DNA of 64,000 nucleotides from Desulfosporosinus nitroreducens (GCF_023897015.1 NZ_JAMHFY010000002.1:186001-250000); one strand, 5' to 3'. Shown: positions 37,240-46,000, numbered from the stretch's first letter. Program-made: numbers and translations. The notes: generated by a model from the sequence alone, not told the origin.

Positions 37240-37941
37240 TTATTTCTGATCTATTTCAAATAATTCTCTTACCAGTTCTTTTGCATCGTTCTTAAGCAGG
37301 GCTCGTTTTAAACGTTGACAACTCTCACACTGTCCACAAACTTTATTTCCACTTTCGTAACAGCTCCAAATATAGTTAAATGGAACGTTCAAGCGCAACC
37401 CTTCTCTAACAATTTCCTTTTTTTCGTAAATCGAAGTAGGGCTGAAAACGGTCACATTATTTTGGGTAGAAAAAGCCAAACATCGGTTCACCGCTTCTAT
37501 AAAGTCCAGGGAGTTATCTGGAAAGGTTGCAGCCTCTTCCCTGTTAAAACCAGTGATTATAACTGGGTGGTCGCCCATATTTTCGCCAAAAACAGCCGCA
37601 ATATTCAGAAATAAACCGTTGCGATTGGGAACCCATACCTGACGTGCACTTTCTAGCGCCTGGCCTTCAAGATCATCTAGTTTGTTATATTCTATCAAGG
37701 GCAAATTTTCAGAACGATTAACAAGAGCGGAGTGAGTCTGTTCCTGCAAAAAAGGTATAGGAATAACCTGATGCGCAATATTATAGAACTCTGCAATCTT
37801 TCGCGAAGCAGAGATTTCATTCCTGCTTGCCCTTTGTCCATAGTCGATGGTAAGGGCTAAATCAATACTGCCCTTTTCCAAATAGAGCGCTAAGGCCACA
37901 GTAGAATCTAAACCACCTGAAAGTAAAACGATTCCCGCCAT
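37240..37941 (-). CDS. queC: 7-cyano-7-deazaguanine (preQ0) synthase
   Basis: 233 aa; ATG after AGGAGG. PP-loop ATPase motif VLLSGGLDSTVAL at the N-terminus; WVPNRNGLFLNIA and a C-terminal zinc site VCGQCESCQRLKRAL. It converts carboxy-deazaguanine to preQ0 with ATP and ammonia. It lies 3 nt after the queD stop. Confidence 0.95.
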   Translation of the reverse strand: MAGIVLLSGGLDSTVALALYLEKGSIDLALTIDYGQRASRNEISASRKIAEFYNIAHQVIPIPFLQEQTHSALVNRSENLPLIEYNKLDDLEGQALESARQVWVPNRNGLFLNIAAVFGENMGDHPVIITGFNREEAATFPDNSLDFIEAVNRCLAFSTQNNVTVFSPTSIYEKKEIVREGLRLNVPFNYIWSCYESGNKVCGQCESCQRLKRALLKNDAKELVRELFEIDQK

Positions 37942-37944
37942 TTT

Positions 37945-38322
37945 TTAATCCTCCTTAAAAATGGCCCATGTATCAGGAGATTCAAAGACTTTTACCCACG
38001 CCAAGCGCTTATCCTCTATGACCAAATCCCTTTTGAATTCCAAAAACAAAAACTGGGCTAGGTTCTCTGCTGTAGGATTAACTCCTTTAGGACCAAAAAA
38101 AGTTAAGTTATTTAACAAACCATGATCCAGTAATTTAAGCGTTTTACGTATGCTCTGCTTAACTTCCTTAAAATCTATCAACATCCCTAACTGATCCAAT
38201 TGTTTACCGGCGATACAAACCTCTACATCCCATCGATGACCATGTAAATTAGAACAATCACCATCATAATCCCTGATAAAATGAGCAGCATCAAAGTGCG
38301 CTCGAACACATACCTGAAACAT
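37945..38322 (-). CDS. queD: 6-carboxy-5,6,7,8-tetrahydropterin synthase
   Basis: 125 aa from the ATG at 38322, with AAGGAG 6 nt upstream; the open frame extends 24 codons further without support. Zinc histidines are in HFDAAHFIRD and NLHGHRWDVEV, with the catalytic cysteine in DCSNLHGH, and LDHGLLNNL. It forms carboxytetrahydropterin from dihydroneopterin triphosphate. First gene of the queD-queC-DUF366-queE-folE-ypmA-surE run. The leader between a TAAAAT box and the start is only about 35 nt, with no riboswitch visible. Confidence 0.93.
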   Translation of the reverse strand: MFQVCVRAHFDAAHFIRDYDGDCSNLHGHRWDVEVCIAGKQLDQLGMLIDFKEVKQSIRKTLKLLDHGLLNNLTFFGPKGVNPTAENLAQFLFLEFKRDLVIEDKRLAWVKVFESPDTWAIFKED

Positions 38323-38465
38323 TTCGCGCTCCTTATTAGACAAATTACATTCTATTTTACCACTATTATTTACAAAAGAAAAATGAAATATCAAAAAATA
38401 TACTGCTGCCGTAATTGCCGTCGATTTTGAGCTGATAGCCCTGTGAGCTTTCTTATTGATACGAG

Positions 38466-38494
38466 AAAAGAGAAGGGTCTCTCCCTTCTCTTTT
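38466..38494 (-). terminator. Intrinsic terminator overlapping the TPR gene stop
   Basis: Perfect 12-bp stem AAAAGAGAAGGG (38466-38477) / CCCTTCTCTTTT (38483-38494) with a 5-nt loop; the TPR stop codon (38493-38495) overlaps its left arm when read on the minus strand. Confidence 0.75.
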
Positions 38495-39659
38495 ATGCTA
38501 GCTTCAATGCCTTATTAAAGCAGTCTATTGCAACCTCTGATTGGTCAATTTGGTCATAAATATTTCCCAGCAAAGCCCATCCTGCTGAATGATTTGGTTC
38601 AATTTTAAGAAGTTGATTTATTAAATCAATACCTTCTTGCCAATTTCCTTTACGCGTAAGGCAAACACTTAAATTGTATAGAATTAGTGGATGATCTGGT
38701 GTCAACTCTAACGCTTCTCGATAATACTCAGATGCTTTTCTTGTTCGTCCCTGATGAACTAACGTAAAAGCCAAATTATTAAGCAGTATCGGGTCCTTAG
38801 GATAGATGTTTTTGGCACGTTCCAACAAGGTCAGCGCTTCTTGGGAACGGCCCAGATTTTGATAGACTGCTGCCAGATTACTTAAGCTGTCATAATGATC
38901 AGGTTCATACTTTAAGGTGTATTTGTAATATTGAATTCCTTTCTTGATCTCACCATTCTGAACATAACAGTACGCCAGTCTGGCGGCTAAGTCTGGGGTT
39001 CCTCCATAACGAAGTGCTCTTTCATAACTGTTACAGGCGTCTTTTAACTGTTCTAGAAGTAAATGCATCTCTGCTTTCATTTCCCAATACAAGAATTCAC
39101 GGGGCCTAAGTTGACAACATCCTTGAAAACACCTTAAAGCTTCGTGATATTCCTCGTGAAAAGAGTAAATCATTCCCATTCGATAGTTTGTTTCTGCATT
39201 TTGGGGTGCTGCTCTCATGGAGTTATCTAAGGCCTTAATTGCCTCACGCCAATCTCCCAGTTCTAGATAACAGTCCGCAAGTAAGTCCCAATACTTTGCA
39301 TTCTGCGGCTTTTTGAGGATCGCTTGTTCGATCTTTTCTTTAGCTTGTGGAATTAGTGCTTGCCCAAGATAACACTTTGAAAGAAGATAGTTCTTTTCCG
39401 ATATATCCTCATCCGAGTCACTTTCCAGCTGTTCTAAATATCCTCTTGCTTCTTGTAACGCTTGGACTTCAATTAAATAGCCGACTTCTTTAAAACGTGG
39501 TCTAGATGATTCTCGATTCAATAAATCTACCCAATTTTGGATAGCTTCATCGGTCTTACCAAACCGACGATTCCATCTGGCTTGCATAAAACTCCACAAA
39601 TACGAATTTTTTAGAGTGGGCCTTTTTTGTTTGGTATTTGAGGCCATAGGTAGATCCAT
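38493..39659 (-). CDS. Tetratricopeptide-repeat protein
   Basis: 388 aa from the ATG at 39659, preceded by AGAGGTGG. From about residue 75 on, it is built of consecutive 34-residue TPRs (nine or so), recognisable by alternating W/Y-L-G-Y-A-P positions such as AKYWDLLADCYLELGDWREAI and HYDSLSNLAAVYQNLGRSQEAL. No signal peptide or membrane span, so probably a cytoplasmic scaffold for protein-protein contacts. Partner unknown. Confidence 0.85.
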   Translation of the reverse strand: MDLPMASNTKQKRPTLKNSYLWSFMQARWNRRFGKTDEAIQNWVDLLNRESSRPRFKEVGYLIEVQALQEARGYLEQLESDSDEDISEKNYLLSKCYLGQALIPQAKEKIEQAILKKPQNAKYWDLLADCYLELGDWREAIKALDNSMRAAPQNAETNYRMGMIYSFHEEYHEALRCFQGCCQLRPREFLYWEMKAEMHLLLEQLKDACNSYERALRYGGTPDLAARLAYCYVQNGEIKKGIQYYKYTLKYEPDHYDSLSNLAAVYQNLGRSQEALTLLERAKNIYPKDPILLNNLAFTLVHQGRTRKASEYYREALELTPDHPLILYNLSVCLTRKGNWQEGIDLINQLLKIEPNHSAGWALLGNIYDQIDQSEVAIDCFNKALKLA

Positions 39660-39892
39660 AGCTTCCACCTCTTTTTACTTATTTTACCATATTTTAGTTC
39701 TCCTTTCGTATTGCTTTCCCCTTCTATTTAGTACATAAATCGAACGTCAAATGCCTTTCAAATGCGCGGTAATTCGCAATAAGGTTTATTAATAATGCTT
39801 TTACTCGTCAGAATTCTGACTTTTACAGCTCCTGTTTGTTATTTATTCCTATTTTAGAAAATCTTGCTCAAATAAAAATAGAAAGGCGCAAT

Positions 39893-40342
39893 TTAATGCC
39901 CCTCTCCACATTGACTACAATACCCATAAAATTTTAAGTCATGGTCCATGATTTTAAATTGATTTCGTTTAATGATCACGGCTTCAAGAGACTCTAGCAA
40001 ATCGTCATCAAATTCCGAGACATTCCCACACCCCAAGCAGATCAGATGATGGTGATGGTGATGTTCGTCTTTTCTGCTAAACTCATATCGGCTCCGCCCA
40101 TCTCCGAAATCATTTTTAAGTAAAATTCCTATTTCAGCTAGAATGTCCAAGGTACGATAGACAGTCGCTAAACCTATTTCTGGATTTTGGTGTTTTACAA
40201 GCATATACACCTCTTCAGCACTTAAATGACGATCGACATGCTCCAGAAATGTTTGTAAAATTGTCTGACGCTGAGGGGTCAACTTATAGGAGCGATTGCG
40301 TAATAAATTGCAAATACTTTCAAAAGTTTTAACTTCCTCCAT
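39893..40342 (-). CDS. Fur-family metalloregulator
   Basis: 149 aa; ATG with GGAGG upstream. Winged-helix N-terminus with PQRQTIL and ATVYRTLDILAEIGIL; C-terminal dimerisation domain with KDEHHHHHHLICLGCG and CSQCG, giving the two CxxC structural zinc pairs. The histidine run is native to clostridial Fur proteins. A probable Fur box lies inside its own promoter (see separate entry), fitting iron-dependent autoregulation. PerR or Zur cannot be excluded without testing. Confidence 0.9.
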   Translation of the reverse strand: MEEVKTFESICNLLRNRSYKLTPQRQTILQTFLEHVDRHLSAEEVYMLVKHQNPEIGLATVYRTLDILAEIGILLKNDFGDGRSRYEFSRKDEHHHHHHLICLGCGNVSEFDDDLLESLEAVIIKRNQFKIMDHDLKFYGYCSQCGEGH

Positions 40343-40368
40343 TCCCAGCCCTCCTCCATATATTACCT

Positions 40369-40396
40369 ATTATATGATAATGACAATCCTTTGCAA
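40369..40396 (-). promoter_or_regulatory. Promoter of the Fur gene with overlapping Fur box
   Basis: On the minus strand: TTGCAA (-35, 40391-40396), a 16-nt spacer, TATAAT (-10, 40369-40374). The spacer holds GGATTGTCATTATCA (40375-40389), which matches the 7-1-7 Fur consensus at 11 of 14 symmetric positions with a perfect ATTATCA half-site. Confidence 0.6.
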
Positions 40397-40411
40397 GTGA
40401 TTTTCTGGTAA

Positions 40412-41689
40412 TTAGCGGTTAAACACTTCAAATATCGCAAATTTTAAATAATCCGTTTCTTCACTGCCTAAAAGAACAGGATGATCAATGCCTGCACGCC
40501 TGAATTCAATGAGTCTTAATACTTTATGAGCATCTGCGGCTGCCTCTTGAAGCATGCTTAAGAACCGTGCAGCACTCAAGTGGTAAGAACAAGATGCAGT
40601 TACCAAAATCCCTCCGTTACGGACCAATTTCATGCCTTGGAGATTGATCTCTTTATAACCTCGTATAGCCCCTTCAATAGATTGACGGTTTTTGGCAAAT
40701 GCCGGCGGATCTAGAATTACAATGTCCCAGCTTTTTTTCTCATTTACTTGTTCTCTCAAATAATCGAAAGCATTGGCTGCCATAAATTCAGTACGATGCA
40801 GGAATCCATTGAGCAATGCATTACCTTTAGCCATTTCAACGGCCTTTTCTGAAATGTCCACACAGGTGACCTTTTTAGCACCATAGAGACAGGAATGCAA
40901 CATAAAAGAACCGGTATGAGAAAAACAATCCAATACCTCAGCACCATCCCAAAAAGGATTTTTTACTGTTTTCCCTTTAGCATCTACGGGAAGCGTGTCC
41001 CCTTCCACTTTAATGCCGTGCCTAGCACCCCATCCCGTCATCAGTGGCTTCAAGGCTGCTCTATTCTCTCGCTGATCAAAGAAATAGCCTGTTTTTTGTC
41101 CCTCAGCTACATCCACCAAAATTCTCAAACCATTTTCAGAGACCGTAACCTTGGTATCAAATGGCTTATCAACGAAGCCTTCTCTTTCTTGTAGTCCTTC
41201 CAGCCTTCTTACCGGGACATCACTTCGTTCATAAATTCCACGTGGATTAAAGATCTGAGTTAAGGCATCATAGACCCACTGTCGACGTATCTCTACGCCT
41301 AGGGAAAGAATTTGCACGACCAAAACATCTTCATATTTGTCGATGATTAATCCAGGCAAAAAATCAGCTTCACCATGGACAACCCGACAAGATGTGGCAT
41401 CCGGAACTAACCACTGTCTCCGCTTCCATGCTTGCTCAATTTTCTGGAGAAATAAATTTTGATCTACTTCAACTTCATTTGAATAAGTTATTACTCGTAT
41501 GATAAGTTGGGATAGCGGATTATAAAATCCCTGGGCCAAAAAATGTCCGACATGATTCACAATATGTATAACATCTCCGCCTTGAGGATTCCCCTCGATC
41601 TTTTCAATTTCACCGGGAAAAACCCAGGGATGCCCTTGCTCAAGTCTCTTTTTACGATTCTTTTTGAGAAACGCTTTTGCAACCGTCAT
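40412..41689 (-). CDS. RlmI/RlmK-like 23S rRNA (cytosine-C5) methyltransferase
   Basis: 425 aa; ATG after GAGGGAAC. N-terminal PUA-type domain (KKNRKKRLEQGHPWVFPGEIEK, residues 8-80), then a YccW-type Rossmann methyltransferase with EGQKTGYFFDQRENR (about 215), VLDCFSHTGSFMLH (about 265) and the catalytic WDIVILDPPAFAKNR. An insertion of roughly 30 residues (WGARHGIKVEGDTLPVDAKGKTV area) lies between the DQRENR and VLDCFSH motifs, absent from typical relatives. The target is probably 23S rRNA. Confidence 0.88.
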   Translation of the reverse strand: MTVAKAFLKKNRKKRLEQGHPWVFPGEIEKIEGNPQGGDVIHIVNHVGHFLAQGFYNPLSQLIIRVITYSNEVEVDQNLFLQKIEQAWKRRQWLVPDATSCRVVHGEADFLPGLIIDKYEDVLVVQILSLGVEIRRQWVYDALTQIFNPRGIYERSDVPVRRLEGLQEREGFVDKPFDTKVTVSENGLRILVDVAEGQKTGYFFDQRENRAALKPLMTGWGARHGIKVEGDTLPVDAKGKTVKNPFWDGAEVLDCFSHTGSFMLHSCLYGAKKVTCVDISEKAVEMAKGNALLNGFLHRTEFMAANAFDYLREQVNEKKSWDIVILDPPAFAKNRQSIEGAIRGYKEINLQGMKLVRNGGILVTASCSYHLSAARFLSMLQEAAADAHKVLRLIEFRRAGIDHPVLLGSEETDYLKFAIFEVFNR

Positions 41690-41756
41690 TTAGTTCCCTC
41701 GCTTTCAGTCTACCATTAATATGAGATTGACATCCTTCAAAATATACCTCGAAAAT

Positions 41757-41790
41757 GAGAGAAAAGAAAGCTTTTGCTTCCTTTTCTCTC
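41757..41790 (-). terminator. Terminator after the small Tyr/Pro-rich gene
   Basis: 15-bp stem with one mismatch (41757-41771 / 41776-41790), 4-nt loop. It lies about 70 nt past the small gene's stop. A T-run follows on the plus strand and a shorter one on the minus strand. Confidence 0.6.
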
Positions 41791-41859
41791 ATTTTTCTGG
41801 CAGAAAGTCTAAACTTACGTTATAAACTTTCTAAGCATTAGTGCAATTAAAGCTGCATT

Positions 41860-41985
41860 CTAATACCATCCCTGGTAATGATAGGGATATGGGGGATAAG
41901 GAGACGGATACGGAACATAACGTGGTGCAGCAGTAAAAGTACCTAAACCAAAACCCAAGGCAAAGGGAATAAGACCAAAGAACAT
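41860..41985 (-). CDS. Small hydrophobic Tyr/Pro-rich protein (41 aa)
   Basis: ATG at 41985 with AGGAAGGAG 8 nt upstream; stop TAG at 41860. The product has a short hydrophobic glycine-rich start (FFGLIPFALGFGLGTF) and a tail of alternating Tyr and Pro (YVPYPSPYPPYPYHY). No named family was recognised. Small Tyr/Pro-rich and glycine-rich proteins are often spore-coat or spore-surface components in Firmicutes, which is only an inference. The remaining parts of 41690-42115 hold a terminator on each side and nothing else. Confidence 0.65.
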   Translation of the reverse strand: MFFGLIPFALGFGLGTFTAAPRYVPYPSPYPPYPYHYQGWY

Positions 41986-42058
41986 AAGAGCAACTCCTTC
42001 CTGAATGAGATACAAGTCTTCAATTCATTATATGGAATATTATACCTTTATGGTCACG

Positions 42059-42089
42059 AAAAAAAGTCGTCCTTTACAGAAGGACGAAG
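42059..42089 (-). terminator. Intrinsic terminator after the YkuS-like gene
   Basis: TCGTCCTT (42067-42074) pairs with AAGGACGA (42080-42087); on the minus strand it is followed by CTTTTTTT. Confidence 0.85.
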
Positions 42090-42115
42090 TTTAGCTCAAA
42101 AAATAATTCTATAAA

Positions 42116-42358
42116 TTATGAGAGACGATCTCGAAGAACATCTACAATTTCATCAGCACTACGTCCGGATGCATTAATAACTGGCAATTTCACAGGCCAT
42201 TCAGGGGCAAGAATATTCGTTTCGTCCCCTTTTACGACAATTGCCCGAACGTTGTTCTTTAATGATTGACCTTCCAAAGGAGTCGTTTTAAACCCTGCAT
42301 TATGAAGGGCCTGAATTACATTACCAAGTCCATCTTCAACGGCAATCGTTGTATACAT
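42116..42358 (-). CDS. YkuS (UPF0180) family protein
   Basis: 80 aa from the ATG at 42358, after GGAGGAGGG. The pattern IAVEDGLGNVIQALHNAGFKTTPL, followed by PVINASGRSADEIVDVLRD, matches the small YkuS/UPF0180 family of Firmicutes, whose function is unknown. It is a compact alpha/beta protein with no cysteine. Transcribed alone, with its own terminator. Confidence 0.85.
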   Translation of the reverse strand: MYTTIAVEDGLGNVIQALHNAGFKTTPLEGQSLKNNVRAIVVKGDETNILAPEWPVKLPVINASGRSADEIVDVLRDRLS

Positions 42359-42427
42359 TTTTTTACCCTCCTCCAAATTATCTTTATCATCGTTCCCAAT
42401 TCTTTTTGGGCCTATTCAATGTTTCAG

Positions 42428-44734
42428 TTAAAAATCATATTTTTCTTTGAACCAAATCTGATAGTCTATGGATAATAAATCATGTTGAATTTGTATTCTT
42501 GGGGATGGATCAGAAAACATTGCTTCGATAGAGCAGGTTACTAAACCCTGTGTCTCGATGGACATGTGGATATTATTTTTATGCGGCGGTGTTCTCTGTA
42601 ATATAATTGAGTATTTTTGGTTTGATTGTTGTACTCCTATTAACTGCAGTTTTCTAGGAAGTTTGGCCATTGGTAAAAATTCATCGGTCTGCACTTCAAA
42701 AGGGTGTTCACTTTCTATCCTGACCCGTGTCAAGTATGGTTCCCTCGAATAATTCAAGATAAATGATACGTCAAGAATCCTCTGTCCATCGTTAATAGTC
42801 TCCGCCATGGAAGCTTCAACATTAATTGGCGGTTTTTCATTTTGTATGGGGATGTAAAGACTCTTTCCATCCTCTCCGCTTAAATCTTTTACGACGCTTC
42901 TGGGCAAACGTTCGTCAGAGAAAATGTGAACCTTCCCCTCGCTGCTTCCTGACCACTCCTCCTGGACAACGACTGTTTGAGGGTAAGATCTAGTGTAAAC
43001 AGGAACTAAACCAGGAGATAGAATTAATAGAGCAGTAACAACTAGTGCCGGCTTTCTTGAAAGAACCAACAGTTTTTTCAAGCGATGGGTCTTGGTAATC
43101 AAAACGTGCAGCAACGCTAGAAAAAATGGAATCATCAATATACTGTAAATCCCAAGGAAAACTAAGAAATAGTTATGTATTGCTTGATAATAACTAATCC
43201 ATTGTTGGGAATTAAGAAGTTCATAATGCATCCAAATAAGGAAATAAGGGCCGATTAAAACCAAAACAATGTTGGGGAAAAAGAACTGGATGTTTAAGCA
43301 CAACAACCAAAATATGAACGGAAATGCCAGGTCAATCCGAGTTAATGCTAAGACTAAACTAATTCCTAAAAGCAATACTGCTCCAGTAACCCAATAGAGT
43401 TCAGAATCCCGCACTAAAGGAAGCTTATACAGCCAACTTGTTATAATTAAGAAGACCCCTAGTGCAATTCCCACGCGGGCAACTATAAAAAGCAAAGGAT
43501 ATGCGTAGTACAATATTTGTACTTCTTTAATCAATCCCCATACTGCTTCACCAATTCCGCTTGTAATAACTACAATCAGACTCAGCAACAATGAGATCCC
43601 CAACACTCCTAAAGCCTTTTTCCATTCAAACTTTTTCAGGTTCCTTTTCTTATGAAACTTTATTAACATTAACACAGTTACAAAGAATGTAAGACAAGTA
43701 ACTATACGTATCACATAATTAGGGAGAATAATTACATGCTTGCCGAGCTGGAAAGGCAGATATAATTCATCCCATTCATTTGGGCCAATCGTGCTCATCT
43801 TTACATTAGTTAGCAAACGATGCGCAAAATCTCCAATCTTCTGAATCTCTTCTAGCGAAACTCTGTCAATACGATCCTCCGGTCGATGAAAATACCCCTC
43901 TGGCCGACCGTAGATACCTAATCCAAGAGCAGGAATATTCTGATCGAGAAAAGGACTGTAGTCGCTTACTCCACCTTGAGCGCTTTCACGTGTCATTAAA
44001 ATGAAATCACGACTAAGGTGAAAGGGAATACTGCTTTCACCAGCCAATGCTGTAACTTGCTTAATTAACTCTGGAGGGGTTGATTTTTTTCCTGCAACAT
44101 CAATTTCCATGGGACTTCCAATCATATCTAGATTGAGCATCCATCGAACGGCTGATAAATCTACTTGAGACGTATAGAATTGCGATCCAACAAGTCCATA
44201 CTCTTCTGCTCCGAAGAAAACAAATTGATAGGTTTCTTCGTGAGGCTCTTGACTAAGAACTCTGGCAAGTTCCAATAAAACTCCTACGCCTGAAGCATTG
44301 TCCACTGCTCCGGGGGCATTGACTGTTGCAGAATCATAATGAGCACCTACAATGATGGTATCGGGACGTGTTCCTGGTAATTCGGCAATAATATTTTGGC
44401 TGTTAATTAATTCGACTTGTTGTTCCTTTTGTAGAACAGAAGCCTCACGCACGACGACTTTACTAAAGGGTTGATCGCGTACCTTCCAACCGTTTTGCCT
44501 TAACACATAATCAATATATTGAGCTGCTTTCACTTCTGCCTTGCTTCCGGCCGGTCGCGGTCCGATTTTCTGCACGAGATACTTAACATGTTCAAACGCA
44601 TTTTCGGCTGAAAATCCTGAGATTGAAGCCTTGAGAATCGGAGTAGTATTAGATTTTGAAGAAACTAACCACGAAATCGTAACTAAGCCGAAGACAAGCA
44701 TTAATGTGATCAAAATAACTTTAGAAATCTTCAT
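42428..44734 (-). CDS. Membrane-bound M28 family aminopeptidase
   Basis: 768 aa from the ATG at 44734 (AAGGGG 8 nt upstream). An N-terminal signal anchor (residues 5-24) is followed by an extracellular M28 zinc peptidase domain (about 40-310): VGAHYDSA (His132), GAVDNASG (Asp144), FGAEEYGLVGS (catalytic Glu177/178), LNLDMIG (Asp203) and the late YFHRPEDR histidine. About eight membrane spans follow (330-570), then a C-terminal extracellular domain of 190 residues. Likely degrades peptides outside the membrane. Confidence 0.88.
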   Translation of the reverse strand: MKISKVILITLMLVFGLVTISWLVSSKSNTTPILKASISGFSAENAFEHVKYLVQKIGPRPAGSKAEVKAAQYIDYVLRQNGWKVRDQPFSKVVVREASVLQKEQQVELINSQNIIAELPGTRPDTIIVGAHYDSATVNAPGAVDNASGVGVLLELARVLSQEPHEETYQFVFFGAEEYGLVGSQFYTSQVDLSAVRWMLNLDMIGSPMEIDVAGKKSTPPELIKQVTALAGESSIPFHLSRDFILMTRESAQGGVSDYSPFLDQNIPALGLGIYGRPEGYFHRPEDRIDRVSLEEIQKIGDFAHRLLTNVKMSTIGPNEWDELYLPFQLGKHVIILPNYVIRIVTCLTFFVTVLMLIKFHKKRNLKKFEWKKALGVLGISLLLSLIVVITSGIGEAVWGLIKEVQILYYAYPLLFIVARVGIALGVFLIITSWLYKLPLVRDSELYWVTGAVLLLGISLVLALTRIDLAFPFIFWLLCLNIQFFFPNIVLVLIGPYFLIWMHYELLNSQQWISYYQAIHNYFLVFLGIYSILMIPFFLALLHVLITKTHRLKKLLVLSRKPALVVTALLILSPGLVPVYTRSYPQTVVVQEEWSGSSEGKVHIFSDERLPRSVVKDLSGEDGKSLYIPIQNEKPPINVEASMAETINDGQRILDVSFILNYSREPYLTRVRIESEHPFEVQTDEFLPMAKLPRKLQLIGVQQSNQKYSIILQRTPPHKNNIHMSIETQGLVTCSIEAMFSDPSPRIQIQHDLLSIDYQIWFKEKYDF

Positions 44735-44811
44735 AGCCCATGCCCCTTCAAAGTTCAAACTTACTTTGCCAATTCTTATGAAAAACTTCTTATGGTTATG
44801 CCTACAATAGT

Positions 44812-44840
44812 TTTATCCTTAAGAAGGTATATGATATAAT
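44812..44840 (+). promoter_or_regulatory. Extended -10 promoter of the PLD-like lipoprotein gene
   Basis: TGATATAAT (TATAAT at 44835-44840 with a TG one base ahead) and a weak -35 TTTATC at 44812. It lies between divergent genes, 30 nt before the lipoprotein start. Confidence 0.55.
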
Positions 44841-44868
44841 GTAGCCACAATATTTACCTGGGAGAAGT

Positions 44869-45897
44869 ATGCGCATGTCAAAACGGATTTCCGTAATTTC
44901 GATTTCTATTCTGCTGTTTTTTAGCATGTTATTCTTAAGTGGTTGTAACATTAAGGTTCCAGAGTTTTTTCCTGAAGAAATCCCAGTTTCTAATCTTCCT
45001 CCTGATGCACTGTTTATTGACAAAGATGCCATCTATAATCGAACTCTTGCACTCATTGAATCCGCCCAGACATCAATCTATGTTGAGCAGGCGGTGTTTG
45101 ATGACCCTAATCTTATCCAGCTTCTCGTCACGAAATCACGTTCAGGTGTTGATGTTCGCGTCCTTCTGGATCAATGGCAAAAAGCCAATCGCATAACTTT
45201 GGATCAACTGAAGAGTCAAAATGTCTCAGTTCAGTTTTATCCAGCCCAAAAAGGACAATATAATCACACTAAATATCTAATTGTTGACCAAACAAGAGCC
45301 CTTATTTATGGTCCTGCTTGGACAGAGAATGGCCTTCAGGCACACGATCTAGCTGTGGAACTCTCTGGAAGATCAGCATGGAAAGTTGCAACTGTATTTT
45401 CGAGGGATTGGGAATTTACTACAACTTTTCCCTTGGATGTCCCAAAGACATCCACTCTGCCGGAAGATAACATTGTTTTAGCAACTAATACAAATGTCAG
45501 ACAGCAACTTATAGAACATATATCTTCAAGTACAAAATCCATTTGGATAGAAAGTACAGAAGTTACTGAGCCTGATCTGAAACAAGCCTTAATAGATGCA
45601 GCCATAAAAGGGTGTGACGTTCGCCTTATCCTTGATCAATCATTAACTGCTAAAACACCCGTTACCCTGGAAGAATTGTCATCTAATGGAGTAAAAATTC
45701 GTTATTATCCTAGCCAACCGTCATTAGGAATGAACTTAGCAATATTTGATAATACTTCATTTATTCTAAGCAGTTCAGGTTGGACTCGCTATTCATTTAC
45801 CGCCAACCATGAATTTTCCGTTACAGTTCCTTCCCCTGTTGCATCTAACAAATTAGTGACCATGTTTACCCAAGATTGGGAAAAAAGCACTGAGTAA
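44869..45897 (+). CDS. Phospholipase D-like lipoprotein
   Basis: 342 aa; ATG 44869 (an ATG two codons later is also possible). Lipoprotein signal peptide with LFLSGC lipobox (Cys26). Two PLD-type halves (about 50-180 and 205-340). HKD motif 1 is intact: H133-x-K135 with Asp140 in HTKYLIVDQ. The second half has GMNLAIFDN where HxKxxxxD is expected, so His and Lys are lost. Either it dimerises to form an active site or its function is not phosphodiesterase. It is divergent from the membrane peptidase gene. Confidence 0.85.
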   Translation: MRMSKRISVISISILLFFSMLFLSGCNIKVPEFFPEEIPVSNLPPDALFIDKDAIYNRTLALIESAQTSIYVEQAVFDDPNLIQLLVTKSRSGVDVRVLLDQWQKANRITLDQLKSQNVSVQFYPAQKGQYNHTKYLIVDQTRALIYGPAWTENGLQAHDLAVELSGRSAWKVATVFSRDWEFTTTFPLDVPKTSTLPEDNIVLATNTNVRQQLIEHISSSTKSIWIESTEVTEPDLKQALIDAAIKGCDVRLILDQSLTAKTPVTLEELSSNGVKIRYYPSQPSLGMNLAIFDNTSFILSSSGWTRYSFTANHEFSVTVPSPVASNKLVTMFTQDWEKSTE

Positions 45898-45932
45898 GTG
45901 AATAATCTAGACATACTTCTATATCAATTCCT

Positions 45933-45986
45933 ACAACATAATTACAGGGACAGGCACTTAAATGCCTGTCCCTGTAATTATGTTGT
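45933..45986. terminator. 24-bp perfect inverted repeat (bidirectional terminator or dispersed palindrome)
   Basis: ACAACATAATTACAGGGACAGGCA (45933-45956; the arm in outline) pairs perfectly with 45963-45986 around a 6-nt loop, between the convergent PLD-like and histidine phosphatase genes. Stem length far exceeds that of a normal terminator. No T-run is needed in the AT-rich outer arm, which can serve either direction. Confidence 0.7.
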
Positions 45987-46000
45987 AAATTAACTCTAAA

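Noticed and set aside
38323-38400. Possible preQ1 riboswitch before queD
   Set aside because: The leader from the likely TAAAAT box to the start is only about 35 nt, and no pseudoknot core could be read.
40050-40080. Histidine run in the Fur protein resembling an engineered tag
   Set aside because: Histidine-rich metal-binding segments at this position are native to clostridial Fur proteins.
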